DNA from: Candidatus Pelagibacter sp.
Lineage (GTDB): Bacteria; Pseudomonadota; Alphaproteobacteria; Pelagibacterales; Pelagibacteraceae
Direction of reading: 5' to 3'
Assembly: GCA_002689925.1 (NCBI GenBank)
Contig: NZIO01000048.1
Location: forward strand, 1 to 64,000
Length of the DNA: 64,000 nucleotides
This document shows, piece after piece, positions 16,222 to 24,620 of the stretch. The first letter of the stretch is position 1. Every line of letters starts with the position of its first letter. Below the pieces are notes generated by a model, which worked only from the letters and a program-made list of their open reading frames with translations, did no database searches and was not told the DNA's origin. Position numbers and translations under genes: made by a program.

Positions 16222-17499
16222 TTAACTAGCCTTTTTTTGTCTTTCTCTTTCAAGTAACTGTATAAGTGAGTCAACCATCAAATCTGAAGCTTTAAATATT
16301 TCAGTAGTTTTCAATTCATGGGAGATACTTTTTTCTGGATTGCTTTTATCTTCAATAATAATACCTTCTTTTGGTGAATTATTTTTAATATATATTAATA
16401 AAATCCAATCTTCATCTTCACTATCATCCCATTTTATAAAAATTTCTCCAGTTTCAAACCTGCGGTCAATTGTTCTTAAAATACTTCTATGTTTTGGAAT
16501 ATACCTTTTATTAATTTGAAAACATAAACTGGCTGAACATCTATAGAAACTTTCTAGTGTATTTTCAATTTTTTGTCTTTCAAGAGTATATTTTTTTTCT
16601 TTTTCTAATAAAGCGTCTCTGTCATCTCCTTCTTCTATTTGAACTCCAAGCTGTTCAACTCTTTGTCTTATTTTTTCATCTCTTAAATTTCTATACTTTT
16701 GTTTAATATCTTCTATTCTTTCTTGAACACTAGCATAATCAGAGCGTTGTTCTTTTAATGCTAATTTTTCAAGATTTTGAAGTTCTTTGATCTCTCTTTT
16801 TCTAAAATTTTCTAATTTTTTTTCTAATTTTATCTCAGATAAAAACTTGCGCTGTCTTTCAGCTTGTTCTTTTCTTATCTCAGCTTGTTCTTTTTTTAAG
16901 AAATATTTTATATCTTTAGTTCTTTGTCTAGCAATCTTAATTTCATCCTTCAAAGCTTGTTCTTTAATTTGTATTCTTTTTAACTCTTCTTCTTTAATTT
17001 TTTTTTCTTTTTCTTTCCTTTCTATTTCTAATTTTTTTAATTTTTCAATTTTTCTATTTTCCAAATAATTTATATATCTATTTTTAATTTGATTTTTCTT
17101 ATGATTTAAAAAAGTTAATGAGGCTATTTTAATAGGATTGTATAGTTTTAAAAATAAATCTTTAAATCTAAAAGGCTTTGTCTTAATTATAATTTTTTTT
17201 TTTATTTTCTTAAATTTGTTTTTTTTCTTTACATTTTTTTTAATTTTAATCTTAATTTTTTTTTTATAATATCTTTTTTTGCTTATTTTTTGCTTTTTGA
17301 TTTTAGAACTTATAATTTTTCTTTTTTTATTTTTTTTCTTTAAATTTCTTTTAAAAATATTCTTAACTCTATTTTTTTTTTTGTTATTTTTTCTTTTTCT
17401 ATTTTTTCTTTTCTTAATCTTAAGTTTATTAAATTTTTTTACTTTTTTAATTATTCGCTTAAATTTATTTTTTTTTTGTTTTTTATTTTTTTTTTTCAT
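16222..17499 (-). CDS. lysine-rich coiled-coil protein of unknown function
   Basis: 425 residues with three zones. Residues 1-113 contain no acidic residue at all and consist mainly of Lys, Arg, Asn and Ile, in KKK and KIKIK runs. Residues about 135-310 form a long charged coiled coil (KEKEKKIKEEELKR, EIRKEQAERQRK). Residues about 315-425 look globular, with CSASLCFQ, FIKWDDSEDEDW and a helical end. No signal peptide or membrane segment is visible. A strongly basic tail suggests binding of nucleic acid, ribosome or an acidic surface; that is inference. The gene is co-oriented with cfa upstream and rmuC downstream. I do not recognise a family. Confidence 0.7.
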   Translation of the reverse strand: MKKKNKKQKKNKFKRIIKKVKKFNKLKIKKRKNRKRKNNKKKNRVKNIFKRNLKKKNKKRKIISSKIKKQKISKKRYYKKKIKIKIKKNVKKKNKFKKIKKKIIIKTKPFRFKDLFLKLYNPIKIASLTFLNHKKNQIKNRYINYLENRKIEKLKKLEIERKEKEKKIKEEELKRIQIKEQALKDEIKIARQRTKDIKYFLKKEQAEIRKEQAERQRKFLSEIKLEKKLENFRKREIKELQNLEKLALKEQRSDYASVQERIEDIKQKYRNLRDEKIRQRVEQLGVQIEEGDDRDALLEKEKKYTLERQKIENTLESFYRCSASLCFQINKRYIPKHRSILRTIDRRFETGEIFIKWDDSEDEDWILLIYIKNNSPKEGIIIEDKSNPEKSISHELKTTEIFKASDLMVDSLIQLLERERQKKAS

Positions 17500-17531
17500 T
17501 TTTTATGATTCTTCTTACGTTTATCAGCTAG

Positions 17532-18740
17532 TTATGAGTAAATATAGTCTCTACGATTACTTGGTATAGAGTCAAAATTTTTAACAAGCTGTAATTGAAA
17601 AACTACAAGATCTCTATATTTAAAAGCAGATGCGCAACTTCCTAGATAAAATTCCCACATTTTAACAAACTTATCACTAAACATTTCTCGTACTTCTATC
17701 TTTTTTTCACTAAATCTTTTTAACCAATGCTCTAAAGTTTTGTCATAGTGCCTAATTAAAGTTTCAATATCATTAACAATTAATCCAGTTTTTTCTATTG
17801 GGGTAATTAGATCACTTAATGAAGGTACTATACCTCCAGGAAAAATGTACTTCTGAATAAAGGGTGCGGCTGGCTGTGGCTGATCAATCGATCCAATTGT
17901 ATGAACTAAACTAAGCCCATCATCTTTTAATAAATCATAAATTTTTTTAAAATATGTACGATAAAATTTTTTTCCCAGATGTTCAGCCATACCTACTGAT
18001 ACTATCCTGTCAAATTTTCCTTTAACATGTCTATAATCAATAAGTTCGAAACTGACTTGATTATCTAAATTTTTTTCTTTTGCTTTTTCTTTGCAATAAT
18101 TAAGTTGATTTTCACTTAATGAAATCCCTGTAACTTCACATTGTTTTTGTTTTGCAATCTCAAAAGCAAGACCTCCCCATCCACATCCTATATCTAATAT
18201 TTTGTGACCAGGTTTTATATTTAATTTTTTAATAATATGATCTAATTTATTTTGTTGAGCTTGTTCTAAAGTATCATCAGGATTTTTGAAATAAGCACAA
18301 GAATACTGTCTATGAAGTTTATCTAAAAAAATATCGTATAATTTTTCACCTTTTGGTCCACCTACATCATAATGATGTTGAACATCTTTCTTTGATTTTC
18401 CTGGTAAATTATAATTAGAAACAAATCTCCAATAAGTTAAGAATTTTTTTATAATATAGGCTGGCGTTGTAATTTCACCTCTGCCAACATTTTTAAACGT
18501 CAGATTTAAAAATTCACTTAATGAAGCATTTTCTATAATTATATCTCCTCTCATATATGCCTCTGGAAATTCTAAGTCTGGATTAATTATCAATTTTAAA
18601 TTCAAATCTTTTTTTAATAATTTGACAATAATTGGTTTGTGTGGATCTGGATTCCCACAAATATACTTTTGTCCTAAATAATCAACTAAAATAATTCCAC
18701 CTTCCTTAAATATTTTTGAAAATAATCTCGCAACTAACAT
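17532..18740 (-). CDS. cfa: cyclopropane-fatty-acyl-phospholipid synthase family methyltransferase
   Basis: 402 residues, near the usual length (E. coli 382). An N-terminal lipid-binding domain precedes a SAM-binding domain with HHYDVG (122-127), YSCAYF (146-151) and ILDIGCGWGGLAFEIA (181-196). VSVGMAEHLGKKFYRTYF follows, with the Glu-His used by Cfa enzymes. It should methylenate or methylate unsaturated acyl chains of membrane phospholipids using SAM; alphaproteobacterial members of this family can have other products. The ATG lies one base after the stop of the DapA-like gene upstream, so expression is probably coupled. Confidence 0.88.
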   Translation of the reverse strand: MLVARLFSKIFKEGGIILVDYLGQKYICGNPDPHKPIIVKLLKKDLNLKLIINPDLEFPEAYMRGDIIIENASLSEFLNLTFKNVGRGEITTPAYIIKKFLTYWRFVSNYNLPGKSKKDVQHHYDVGGPKGEKLYDIFLDKLHRQYSCAYFKNPDDTLEQAQQNKLDHIIKKLNIKPGHKILDIGCGWGGLAFEIAKQKQCEVTGISLSENQLNYCKEKAKEKNLDNQVSFELIDYRHVKGKFDRIVSVGMAEHLGKKFYRTYFKKIYDLLKDDGLSLVHTIGSIDQPQPAAPFIQKYIFPGGIVPSLSDLITPIEKTGLIVNDIETLIRHYDKTLEHWLKRFSEKKIEVREMFSDKFVKMWEFYLGSCASAFKYRDLVVFQLQLVKNFDSIPSNRRDYIYS

Positions 18741-18741
18741 A

Positions 18742-19617
18742 CTACGCAGCCTTATATTTTTTTGGTAAGAAATTTAATTTTTCTAAATTAAGTAATAATT
18801 TTTTCTGTTTTATGGGGTCAAGCAAATTTAAGGGTGGAAGAATATTTTTGTAAAAACTTTTTTCTAGAGTTTTGTAGCTATGTAGTGCCGCAATTAAATT
18901 TCCAGTTTCATCAAAAGCATTTCTAACATCACAAAGTTTTTGGTTTACAGTTTGGTCTTTATTGTTTTTAAAATCATCATAAACTTGCTTTGCTAAACTA
19001 TGTGTTACATTAGTGGTTGCGCTAATACAACCCACGCATCCAATTTTTAACCCTTGTAATAATTTACGCTCACTTCCAACAAACATCGAAAAATTTGGGA
19101 TTTTTAAATTATTCCAAAGATTACCTGTGCTATCTTTCATTCCTATAATATTTAGTGGAAAATTTTTTATTAATTTTTTAACTATATCTGCGCTAAAAGC
19201 ATAGCCAGAAAGTTTATCGAAATTGTACAAAATTATTTTAGCTTCTGGCACTTCTTTAATAATTTTTGAATAAAAATCAAAAACACCAGAATCTTTATTA
19301 ACATAATACGCAGGATTCATTACTAAAAAATTAGTAAGACTATTTTTAATAGAATGTTTCATTAGATTTATATTTTCTTTTAGACTGTTGCAACCAGTTC
19401 CAATCAAAACAGAATTTTTAAATTTATGCTTTGCAATTTCTGTAATTAAATCTTTTTTTTCTTCCACAGATATCAGTTGTGCTTGCGAAGTTGACCCTAA
19501 AAAAGCTGACCCTACTCCGAAACTATCAATTTCTTTCGCATGATTAATGGTTTCGGTAATATCTAAGCTTAAGTCATCTTTTAATACAGACATTGAAGCA
19601 GAAAATATTCCATTCAT
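18742..19617 (-). CDS. DapA/N-acetylneuraminate lyase family aldolase, substrate unknown
   Basis: 291 residues, (beta/alpha)8 class I aldolase. The Schiff-base lysine is K161 in GMKDSTGN and the catalytic tyrosine Y131 in ILYNFDK, matching DapA numbering. The substrate loop that reads GTTGEsatLs in DapA reads GSTSQAQLIS (41-50), so the carboxylate-binding Thr-Gly-Glu signature is absent. This argues against dihydrodipicolinate synthase and for another 2-keto acid aldolase of the family. It is coupled to cfa (1 nt gap). The pairing does not reveal the substrate. Confidence 0.75.
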   Translation of the reverse strand: MNGIFSASMSVLKDDLSLDITETINHAKEIDSFGVGSAFLGSTSQAQLISVEEKKDLITEIAKHKFKNSVLIGTGCNSLKENINLMKHSIKNSLTNFLVMNPAYYVNKDSGVFDFYSKIIKEVPEAKIILYNFDKLSGYAFSADIVKKLIKNFPLNIIGMKDSTGNLWNNLKIPNFSMFVGSERKLLQGLKIGCVGCISATTNVTHSLAKQVYDDFKNNKDQTVNQKLCDVRNAFDETGNLIAALHSYKTLEKSFYKNILPPLNLLDPIKQKKLLLNLEKLNFLPKKYKAA

Positions 19618-19660
19618 TAAAATATTCTATCAATAAAAATTCAAAAAAAAAATTAAAAAT

Positions 19661-20161
19661 TTAAACAATATTTTTTAATATTATATCTTTTGCTTCATTT
19701 ACAAGCGCTGATAACCTTGCTGTTTCTGGACTTATATCTGGATGTAATTTTTTTTGTAATTTTTTAGTAGCTAGATTGACCTCTTCTTTTGATGCACTTT
19801 TCTTTAAATTTAATATTTTATATGCCTCATCAAGACTTAAATCGGAGTTTTCATAACCTTTGTTAAAATTATTTTTAGAAAATCTTCCTGAATTTCTTAA
19901 AAAATTAATCAATCTCCAGAGTTGAAATATTTGAAAAATTGTTAAACCCTTAAGTTTTACAATAGCAAAACTCAACAAAACCAAAGGAAGAGATAATAAA
20001 AAACGTCCCCCGAATGCAAAAAGTAAAGCTATAAGTGTTAATATTATAAAAATAAACACTCGCATACCTGTGCTTATTTTGCTTTTGCTAATTTTTGCTA
20101 ACAGTTTTAAAATCAACAAAAATGTAAAAAATATTATTATTCCACTTATTAAAATATTCAT
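19661..20161 (-). CDS. membrane-anchored J-domain protein
   Basis: 166 residues. Hydrophobic segments at about 3-22, 34-50 and 54-70 precede a short C-terminal J domain (about 108-166) with the diagnostic HPD at 140-142 in KKLHPDISPE. The arrangement, membrane first and J domain last, resembles the Tim14/DjlA-like proteins of alphaproteobacteria. Such a protein would recruit DnaK (not encoded here) to the inner membrane. The helix following HPD is short. The start codon is only 18 nt from that of the divergent oligopeptidase gene. Confidence 0.8.
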   Translation of the reverse strand: MNILISGIIIFFTFLLILKLLAKISKSKISTGMRVFIFIILTLIALLFAFGGRFLLSLPLVLLSFAIVKLKGLTIFQIFQLWRLINFLRNSGRFSKNNFNKGYENSDLSLDEAYKILNLKKSASKEEVNLATKKLQKKLHPDISPETARLSALVNEAKDIILKNIV

Positions 20162-20179
20162 ATATTAATCTTTTCTTCA

Positions 20180-22264
20180 ATGAAAATACCACAATTAAAA
20201 AAAAAACTAGATATCAAAAAATACCATGGTTATCAATTAAAGGATAACTATAGTTGGGTAGATCAGCCTAATATTCTTGAAGTATTAAAGAATCCTAACA
20301 AATTACTTCCTGATGTGAGGTCATATATAGAGAAAAATAATCAATTAACTGAAAAATATTTTTCTGATACAAAAAATTTACAAAAAAAAATTTTTAAAGA
20401 AATTAAATCAAAAATAAAATTAAATGACACATCCTTAAAATATAAAGATAAAAGATATTTTTATTGGTCTAAAACTGAAACAAAAGGAAATTATAAAAAA
20501 TATTTAAGACAACTAATTGATAGTTCGAAACCTAAAGAAATATATTTTGATGGAGATGTTGAAAAAAAGAAGCATGGTTCAGAATATTTTGGAATCGGAT
20601 CTATAAGTGTTTCACATTCAGACGAATTATTAGCTTACTCTTTAGATTTAAAAGGTTCAGAATATTTTACAATATATGTCAGAAATATTTTAACAAAAAA
20701 AAATTTAATTGATAAAATTCAAAATACTGGTGGGAGTATAGTCTGGTCACTAGATAGTAAAAGTTTTTTTTATACAAAATTAGATAAGTTTCATCGACCT
20801 AGAGAAATATATAAACATACTTTAGGAACAGATGTAAAAAAAGATATATTAATATTTAAAGAAAAAGATAAGACATTTACTTGTAGCATAAGCCTAACTT
20901 CAGATGAAAATTTTTTTATTATATCAACATCAGATCACGTAACAACTGAAGAATATTTTTTTAACTCTAAAGCAAAAAAAATTAAACCTAAATTATTTTT
21001 TAAACGAAAAAAAGATACGCGGTACTCTGTTGATTCATGGAAAGAGTATTTTTATATTCATACAAATAAAGACGCTAAGGATTATAAAATACTAAGATGT
21101 AAAAAAGAAAATATAAAAAAGTTATATGAGTTTATTCCCAAAAAAAAAGAAACTGTAATTGGTGGATTAGATTTTTTAGATAATTATATAATAAGAGCAG
21201 AAAAATCTGATGCAATTTCAAAACTTTTTGTAAGAAATATAAAAACAAATAAAGAAGAAGAAATTAAAATTTCTAAAGAAGCTATTGGTTCGCCTGGTGC
21301 AAGTATAATGCAAAAAAATACTAATACGACAAAAATAGTAGTGTCCTGGGAAAGTATGGCTACACCTGGCAAAATTTATGAGTATGATATTGTAACTAAG
21401 AAAAAAAAACTTGTTAAAGAAATCGAAATACCTTCAGGTCATAATCCCAATAAATATATTGTGGAAAGAATAAAAGCAAAATCTCATGATGGTAGAATGG
21501 TTCCCATCAGCCTTTTAAGAAAAAAAAGTACCAAAAAAAATGGAAAATCAAAAATATTACTTTATGCTTATGGAGCATATAAACATAGTATTGATCCAAC
21601 GTTTAGTGCAGCCAGATTATGTTTAGTTGACAGAGGAATAACTTTTGCAATAGCTCATGTTCGTGGAGGTGGAGATCTTGGAGATATTTGGCATGAAGAA
21701 GCCAAAAAAAAATTAAAAAAAAATACTTTCTTAGATTATATTTCTTGTTCAAATCATTTAATTAAAAAAAAATATACTTATAAAGGTGGAATTTGTTTTT
21801 ATGGTGGCTCCGCTGGAGGACTTACTGGTGGGGCAGTAGCAAATATGGCTCCAAATTTATTTTTTTCAATGCTGTTATTAGTTCCTTTTGTGGACACTTT
21901 GACTACAATGTTAAATGAAAAGCTTCCATTAACTCCTGCAGAATGGGAGCTTTGGGGTAATCCTTTGAAGAGTAAAGAATATTTTAAATATATTAACTCC
22001 TATTCTCCATATCAAAATTTACAAAAAACTTCTTATCCTCCAATACTAATTACAACATCTTTATTTGATAACAGAGTTTTATATTCAGAACCTGTTAAAT
22101 ACATAGCTAAACTTAGAGATATAAAAAAAGATAACAATTTACAATTATTAAAATGTAAAATGCAAGCAGCTGGACATGGTGGTATGAGTGGACGTGACAA
22201 TAGTATAAAAGAATTATCAGAAGAATATAGTTTTATTCTTAAAACTGCAAAAATTTTTAATTAA
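20180..22264 (+). CDS. ptrB: prolyl oligopeptidase family serine peptidase (oligopeptidase B type)
   Basis: 694 residues: a seven-bladed beta-propeller (about 70-400) and a C-terminal alpha/beta-hydrolase. The catalytic triad can be placed at S544 (GGSAGG), D630 (SLFDNRV) and H666 (AAGHGG). Start-of-domain motifs such as YAYGAYKHSIDPTFS and AHVRGGGDLG are typical of oligopeptidase B, which cleaves short peptides after basic residues. No signal peptide is visible, so a cytoplasmic peptide-scavenging role is likely. Lysine content is very high in the propeller. Confidence 0.92.
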   Translation: MKIPQLKKKLDIKKYHGYQLKDNYSWVDQPNILEVLKNPNKLLPDVRSYIEKNNQLTEKYFSDTKNLQKKIFKEIKSKIKLNDTSLKYKDKRYFYWSKTETKGNYKKYLRQLIDSSKPKEIYFDGDVEKKKHGSEYFGIGSISVSHSDELLAYSLDLKGSEYFTIYVRNILTKKNLIDKIQNTGGSIVWSLDSKSFFYTKLDKFHRPREIYKHTLGTDVKKDILIFKEKDKTFTCSISLTSDENFFIISTSDHVTTEEYFFNSKAKKIKPKLFFKRKKDTRYSVDSWKEYFYIHTNKDAKDYKILRCKKENIKKLYEFIPKKKETVIGGLDFLDNYIIRAEKSDAISKLFVRNIKTNKEEEIKISKEAIGSPGASIMQKNTNTTKIVVSWESMATPGKIYEYDIVTKKKKLVKEIEIPSGHNPNKYIVERIKAKSHDGRMVPISLLRKKSTKKNGKSKILLYAYGAYKHSIDPTFSAARLCLVDRGITFAIAHVRGGGDLGDIWHEEAKKKLKKNTFLDYISCSNHLIKKKYTYKGGICFYGGSAGGLTGGAVANMAPNLFFSMLLLVPFVDTLTTMLNEKLPLTPAEWELWGNPLKSKEYFKYINSYSPYQNLQKTSYPPILITTSLFDNRVLYSEPVKYIAKLRDIKKDNNLQLLKCKMQAAGHGGMSGRDNSIKELSEEYSFILKTAKIFN

Positions 22265-22269
22265 CTAGG

Positions 22270-22361
22270 CTTGAAATATTAAAAATACTTACTATATAAA
22301 AAATGTAAGTCGCCTAATGGGACTTATTAAATTAACCTTGCTAAATAAAAAGGAGGAAAAT
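22270..22361 (+). promoter_or_regulatory. probable heat-shock promoter and leader of hsp20
   Basis: CTTGAAA at 22270-22276 matches the RpoH -35 element. It is followed after 15 nt by CTATATA (22292-22298), a partial match to the alphaproteobacterial heat-shock -10 (CYTAT-T). The leader then has a 6-bp inverted repeat, TAAGTC (22306-22311) and GACTTA (22321-22326). CCTT at 22336-22339 could pair with AAGG overlapping the Shine-Dalgarno AGGAGG (22351-22356). Heat regulation is inferred from the motif and the gene it serves. Confidence 0.4.
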
Positions 22362-22802
22362 ATGACAAGTAAGGATCTATCGATCTTTAATTCGCTAAGA
22401 CCTTTTAGTATTGGATTTGATGATATGTTTGATCAATTCGAATCAATGCTAGGTAATGGTGGATTATCTGTTCAAACTAATTATCCCCCATATAATATTA
22501 TAAAAGCCAGCAAAGATAAATATGCTATTGAGTTAGCTGTTGCGGGTTTTAATAAAAATAATATTGAAGTGGAGTTTGAAGACAATCTATTAACAGTTAG
22601 AACAAAACAAATAGAGAAAACTGTTGAAGAAGATGGTGAAATTGTTCACAGAGGAATATCTCAAAGACAATTTTCTAGATCATTTACAATTGCAGATGAT
22701 GTAAAAGTAAATGGTGCTGAGCTAAAAGATGGTCTTCTAAGAGTTGATTGTGAAAGAATCATACCAGAACAGAAGAAGAAAAGACTAATTCAAATTAAAT
22801 AA
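22362..22802 (+). CDS. ibpA: Hsp20 family small heat-shock protein (IbpA-like)
   Basis: 146 residues from ATG 22362, chosen because a strong Shine-Dalgarno AGGAGG lies 5 nt upstream; the frame remains open back to 22317. The alpha-crystallin domain spans about residues 36-130 with YNIIKASKDKYAIELAVAGF and the start of the C-terminal extension, while the N-terminal LRPFSIGFDDMFDQFE is typical of the IbpA class. It is a holdase chaperone binding unfolding proteins in the cytoplasm. Monocistronic, with a leader and a 3' hairpin of its own. The strong ribosome site contrasts with most genes in the window and suggests high expression. Confidence 0.93.
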   Translation: MTSKDLSIFNSLRPFSIGFDDMFDQFESMLGNGGLSVQTNYPPYNIIKASKDKYAIELAVAGFNKNNIEVEFEDNLLTVRTKQIEKTVEEDGEIVHRGISQRQFSRSFTIADDVKVNGAELKDGLLRVDCERIIPEQKKKRLIQIK

Positions 22803-22817
22803 CTTGGATTAACCTTG

Positions 22818-22840
22818 CTTGCGGAGAAAAACTCCGCAAG
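22818..22840. terminator. perfect 9-bp hairpin between hsp20 and a convergent lipoprotein gene
   Basis: CTTGCGGAG (22818-22826) and CTCCGCAAG (22832-22840) form a perfect 9-bp stem with an AAAAA loop, one of the few G+C-rich spots in the window. It sits 15 nt after the hsp20 stop and just past the stop of the convergent gene (22844). There is no clear U-tract on either strand, so it may be an atypical bidirectional terminator or a 3'-end stabiliser. Confidence 0.6.
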
Positions 22841-22843
22841 TAA

Positions 22844-23155
22844 TTAAAAGCACCCCTTGCTAGAAAACCCAATCACTAAATTATTTTCATTGACCTCAAA
22901 TTGTCTCTCACACTTAATGTTATATTTTTTCTTAATATAAATTAAAATTGTAAAACCTTTCACATTAATTGAAATTTTATCAGGCTTACCTAAAACCATT
23001 TTTAATTCAGAAACAGGTTTATTTAAAAATTTACTTAAATTTAGATTTTCTTTTTTTAGTATGCTCTCACTTTTTTTTTCAATTGTCTTACAACCTAAAA
23101 TCAGAAAAAATATAGAGGTACAAAATAATAAAAAGAGTTTTCTCATAAAGTTCAA
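22844..23155 (-). CDS. small lipoprotein of unknown function
   Basis: 103 residues. A lysine-tipped hydrophobic signal ends in a lipobox LILGC (about residues 18-22), so the mature protein probably begins at that cysteine and is membrane-anchored. The rest contains VSELKMVLGKPDKI, reminiscent of BamE/SmpA-type small domains in which a short helix precedes LGxPd, followed by two Cys-containing beta-strands (IKCERQFEV, SSKGCF). The BamE likeness is weak, and no neighbour gives a functional hint. Confidence 0.65.
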   Translation of the reverse strand: MNFMRKLFLLFCTSIFFLILGCKTIEKKSESILKKENLNLSKFLNKPVSELKMVLGKPDKISINVKGFTILIYIKKKYNIKCERQFEVNENNLVIGFSSKGCF

Positions 23156-23282
23156 CTAAACATAGAATATCACAAATTTTATAAACAGATATAAACTTTA
23201 AAGTTGTATTTTTATTTATTTTTTTCATTTATTTGTAGTTTCTTAAAGAAAAACTAATAAGTTGTCTCACATAGGAGGAAAT

Positions 23283-24572
23283 ATGCTAGATAAATACTTT
23301 CAATATAAAAAAAATAATACAGATTTTAAAACAGAAGTAACAGCTGGAGTAACCACTTTTCTTACGATGGCTTATATAATGTTTTTAAATCCAGCCATCT
23401 TATCTGATGGTGGTTTCGACTTTGGTGCAGTGTTTACCGCAACAATTATTGCAACAGCTATTGCTTGTTTCATAATGGGATTTTACGGAAAAACTTGGCC
23501 AATTGGACTTGCTCCAGGTTTAGGTTTAAATGCTTTTGTAGCTTACGTAGTTTGTAAAGGAATGGGTTATTCCCCAGACCAAGCTTTAGGAGCTGTTTTA
23601 GTAGCCGGAGTTTTGTTTTTATTAATTTCTGTTACACCATTAAGAGCATGGATTATTAACTCTATACCTAAGTCTCTTAAATTAGGAATCGGTTGTGGAA
23701 TAGGATTGTTTCTTGGAATTATAGGACTCTCTATAATGGGTGTAATAGGAGATCATCCAGTTACTTTAGTAACCCTAGGAAATATAAAAGAGCCTATTGT
23801 TCTTTTAGCCTGCTTAGCTTTTGTAGTTATGATTGTTCTCGAAAAGTTAAAAGTTAAAGGAAATATCATAATCGGTATTTTAGTTTTCAGTATAATTGCT
23901 TGGGTGTCAGGCCTTGCAAAATTTAATGGAGTAGTTGGTGAAATTCCACCAATGACTCATTTAATGACTTTTGATTTAGGCGCAGCTTTGTCTGCTTCAA
24001 TGGCAACAATTGTATTTACTTTGTTCTTTGTAGATTTTTTTGACACAACTGGAACTTTAGTAAGTGTAGCTAATGTAGCTGGAAAAGTTGACTCTAAGGG
24101 GCGTGTTCAAGATATAGAAAAAGCAATGCTTGCCGACAGCGTTGGTACAGTTGCTGGAGCTATGGTTGGAACTACAACAGTAACAAGCTTTGTTGAAAGT
24201 GGAGCTGGAGTTAAAGCTGGAGGAAGAACTGGCATGACATCAATTGTAATTGGTGTGTTGTTCTTAGCTTGCCTATTTTTTGCTCCTCTTGCAACTTCTT
24301 TACCAAAAGAAATTGACGGTGCTGCACTACTATATGTTTCAACTCTCTTTATCAAAAATATAACTGATTTAGATTGGGATGATATTGCAGAATATGCTCC
24401 TGCATTAGTTGCCATGATAACTATGCCTCTCACATATTCAATTAGCAATGGTATAGCATTAGGCTTCATCACTTATGCATTAATTAAACTTTTGACTGGC
24501 AAAGTACAAAATGTTAGTCCTGCAATTTGGTTAGTAGCAATTTTAAGTGTTGTCAGCTTTTATATATTATAA
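23283..24572 (+). CDS. NCS2/AzgA family purine permease
   Basis: 429 residues from ATG 23283, preceded by AGGAGG at 23273-23278; an upstream in-frame ATG at 23262 would place that ribosome site inside the gene. Multiple membrane helices are evident. Motifs fit the AzgA subfamily of nucleobase:cation symporters (PbuG/AdeQ/GhxP): TAGVTTFLTMAYI, GLAPGLGLNAF and DFFDTTGTLVSVA. Likely substrates are hypoxanthine, guanine or adenine. The convergent neighbour is a purine-type phosphoribosyltransferase, which supports a salvage role. The 127-nt upstream gap shows no purine riboswitch that I can recognise. Confidence 0.9.
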   Translation: MLDKYFQYKKNNTDFKTEVTAGVTTFLTMAYIMFLNPAILSDGGFDFGAVFTATIIATAIACFIMGFYGKTWPIGLAPGLGLNAFVAYVVCKGMGYSPDQALGAVLVAGVLFLLISVTPLRAWIINSIPKSLKLGIGCGIGLFLGIIGLSIMGVIGDHPVTLVTLGNIKEPIVLLACLAFVVMIVLEKLKVKGNIIIGILVFSIIAWVSGLAKFNGVVGEIPPMTHLMTFDLGAALSASMATIVFTLFFVDFFDTTGTLVSVANVAGKVDSKGRVQDIEKAMLADSVGTVAGAMVGTTTVTSFVESGAGVKAGGRTGMTSIVIGVLFLACLFFAPLATSLPKEIDGAALLYVSTLFIKNITDLDWDDIAEYAPALVAMITMPLTYSISNGIALGFITYALIKLLTGKVQNVSPAIWLVAILSVVSFYIL

Positions 24573-24583
24573 AGCTTAATTTT

Positions 24584-24620
24584 AAAAAAAAAGGCCAGAC
24601 TTAGTTTCTGGCCTTTTTTT
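24584..24620. terminator. bidirectional rho-independent terminator
   Basis: GGCCAGA (24593-24599) pairs with TCTGGCC (24607-24613) around a CTTAGTT loop. The stem is flanked by an A-run (24584-24592) and a T-run (24614-24620), so it should terminate both the + strand permease transcript and the - strand phosphoribosyltransferase transcript. The T-run overlaps the stop codon of the latter. Confidence 0.9.

Noticed and set aside
17279-17569. Phe/Leu-rich frame on the + strand opposite the lysine-rich protein
   Set aside because: Antisense of AAA/AAG-rich codons always gives Phe/Leu codons; there is no start context or family signature.
23156-23282. Purine riboswitch before the NCS2 permease
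   Set aside because: The 127-nt leader has only weak A+T pairings and none of the conserved purine-aptamer junction sequences.
24107-24472. 121-codon - strand frame within the purine permease
   Set aside because: Antisense shadow of a well supported transporter with no recognisable domain.
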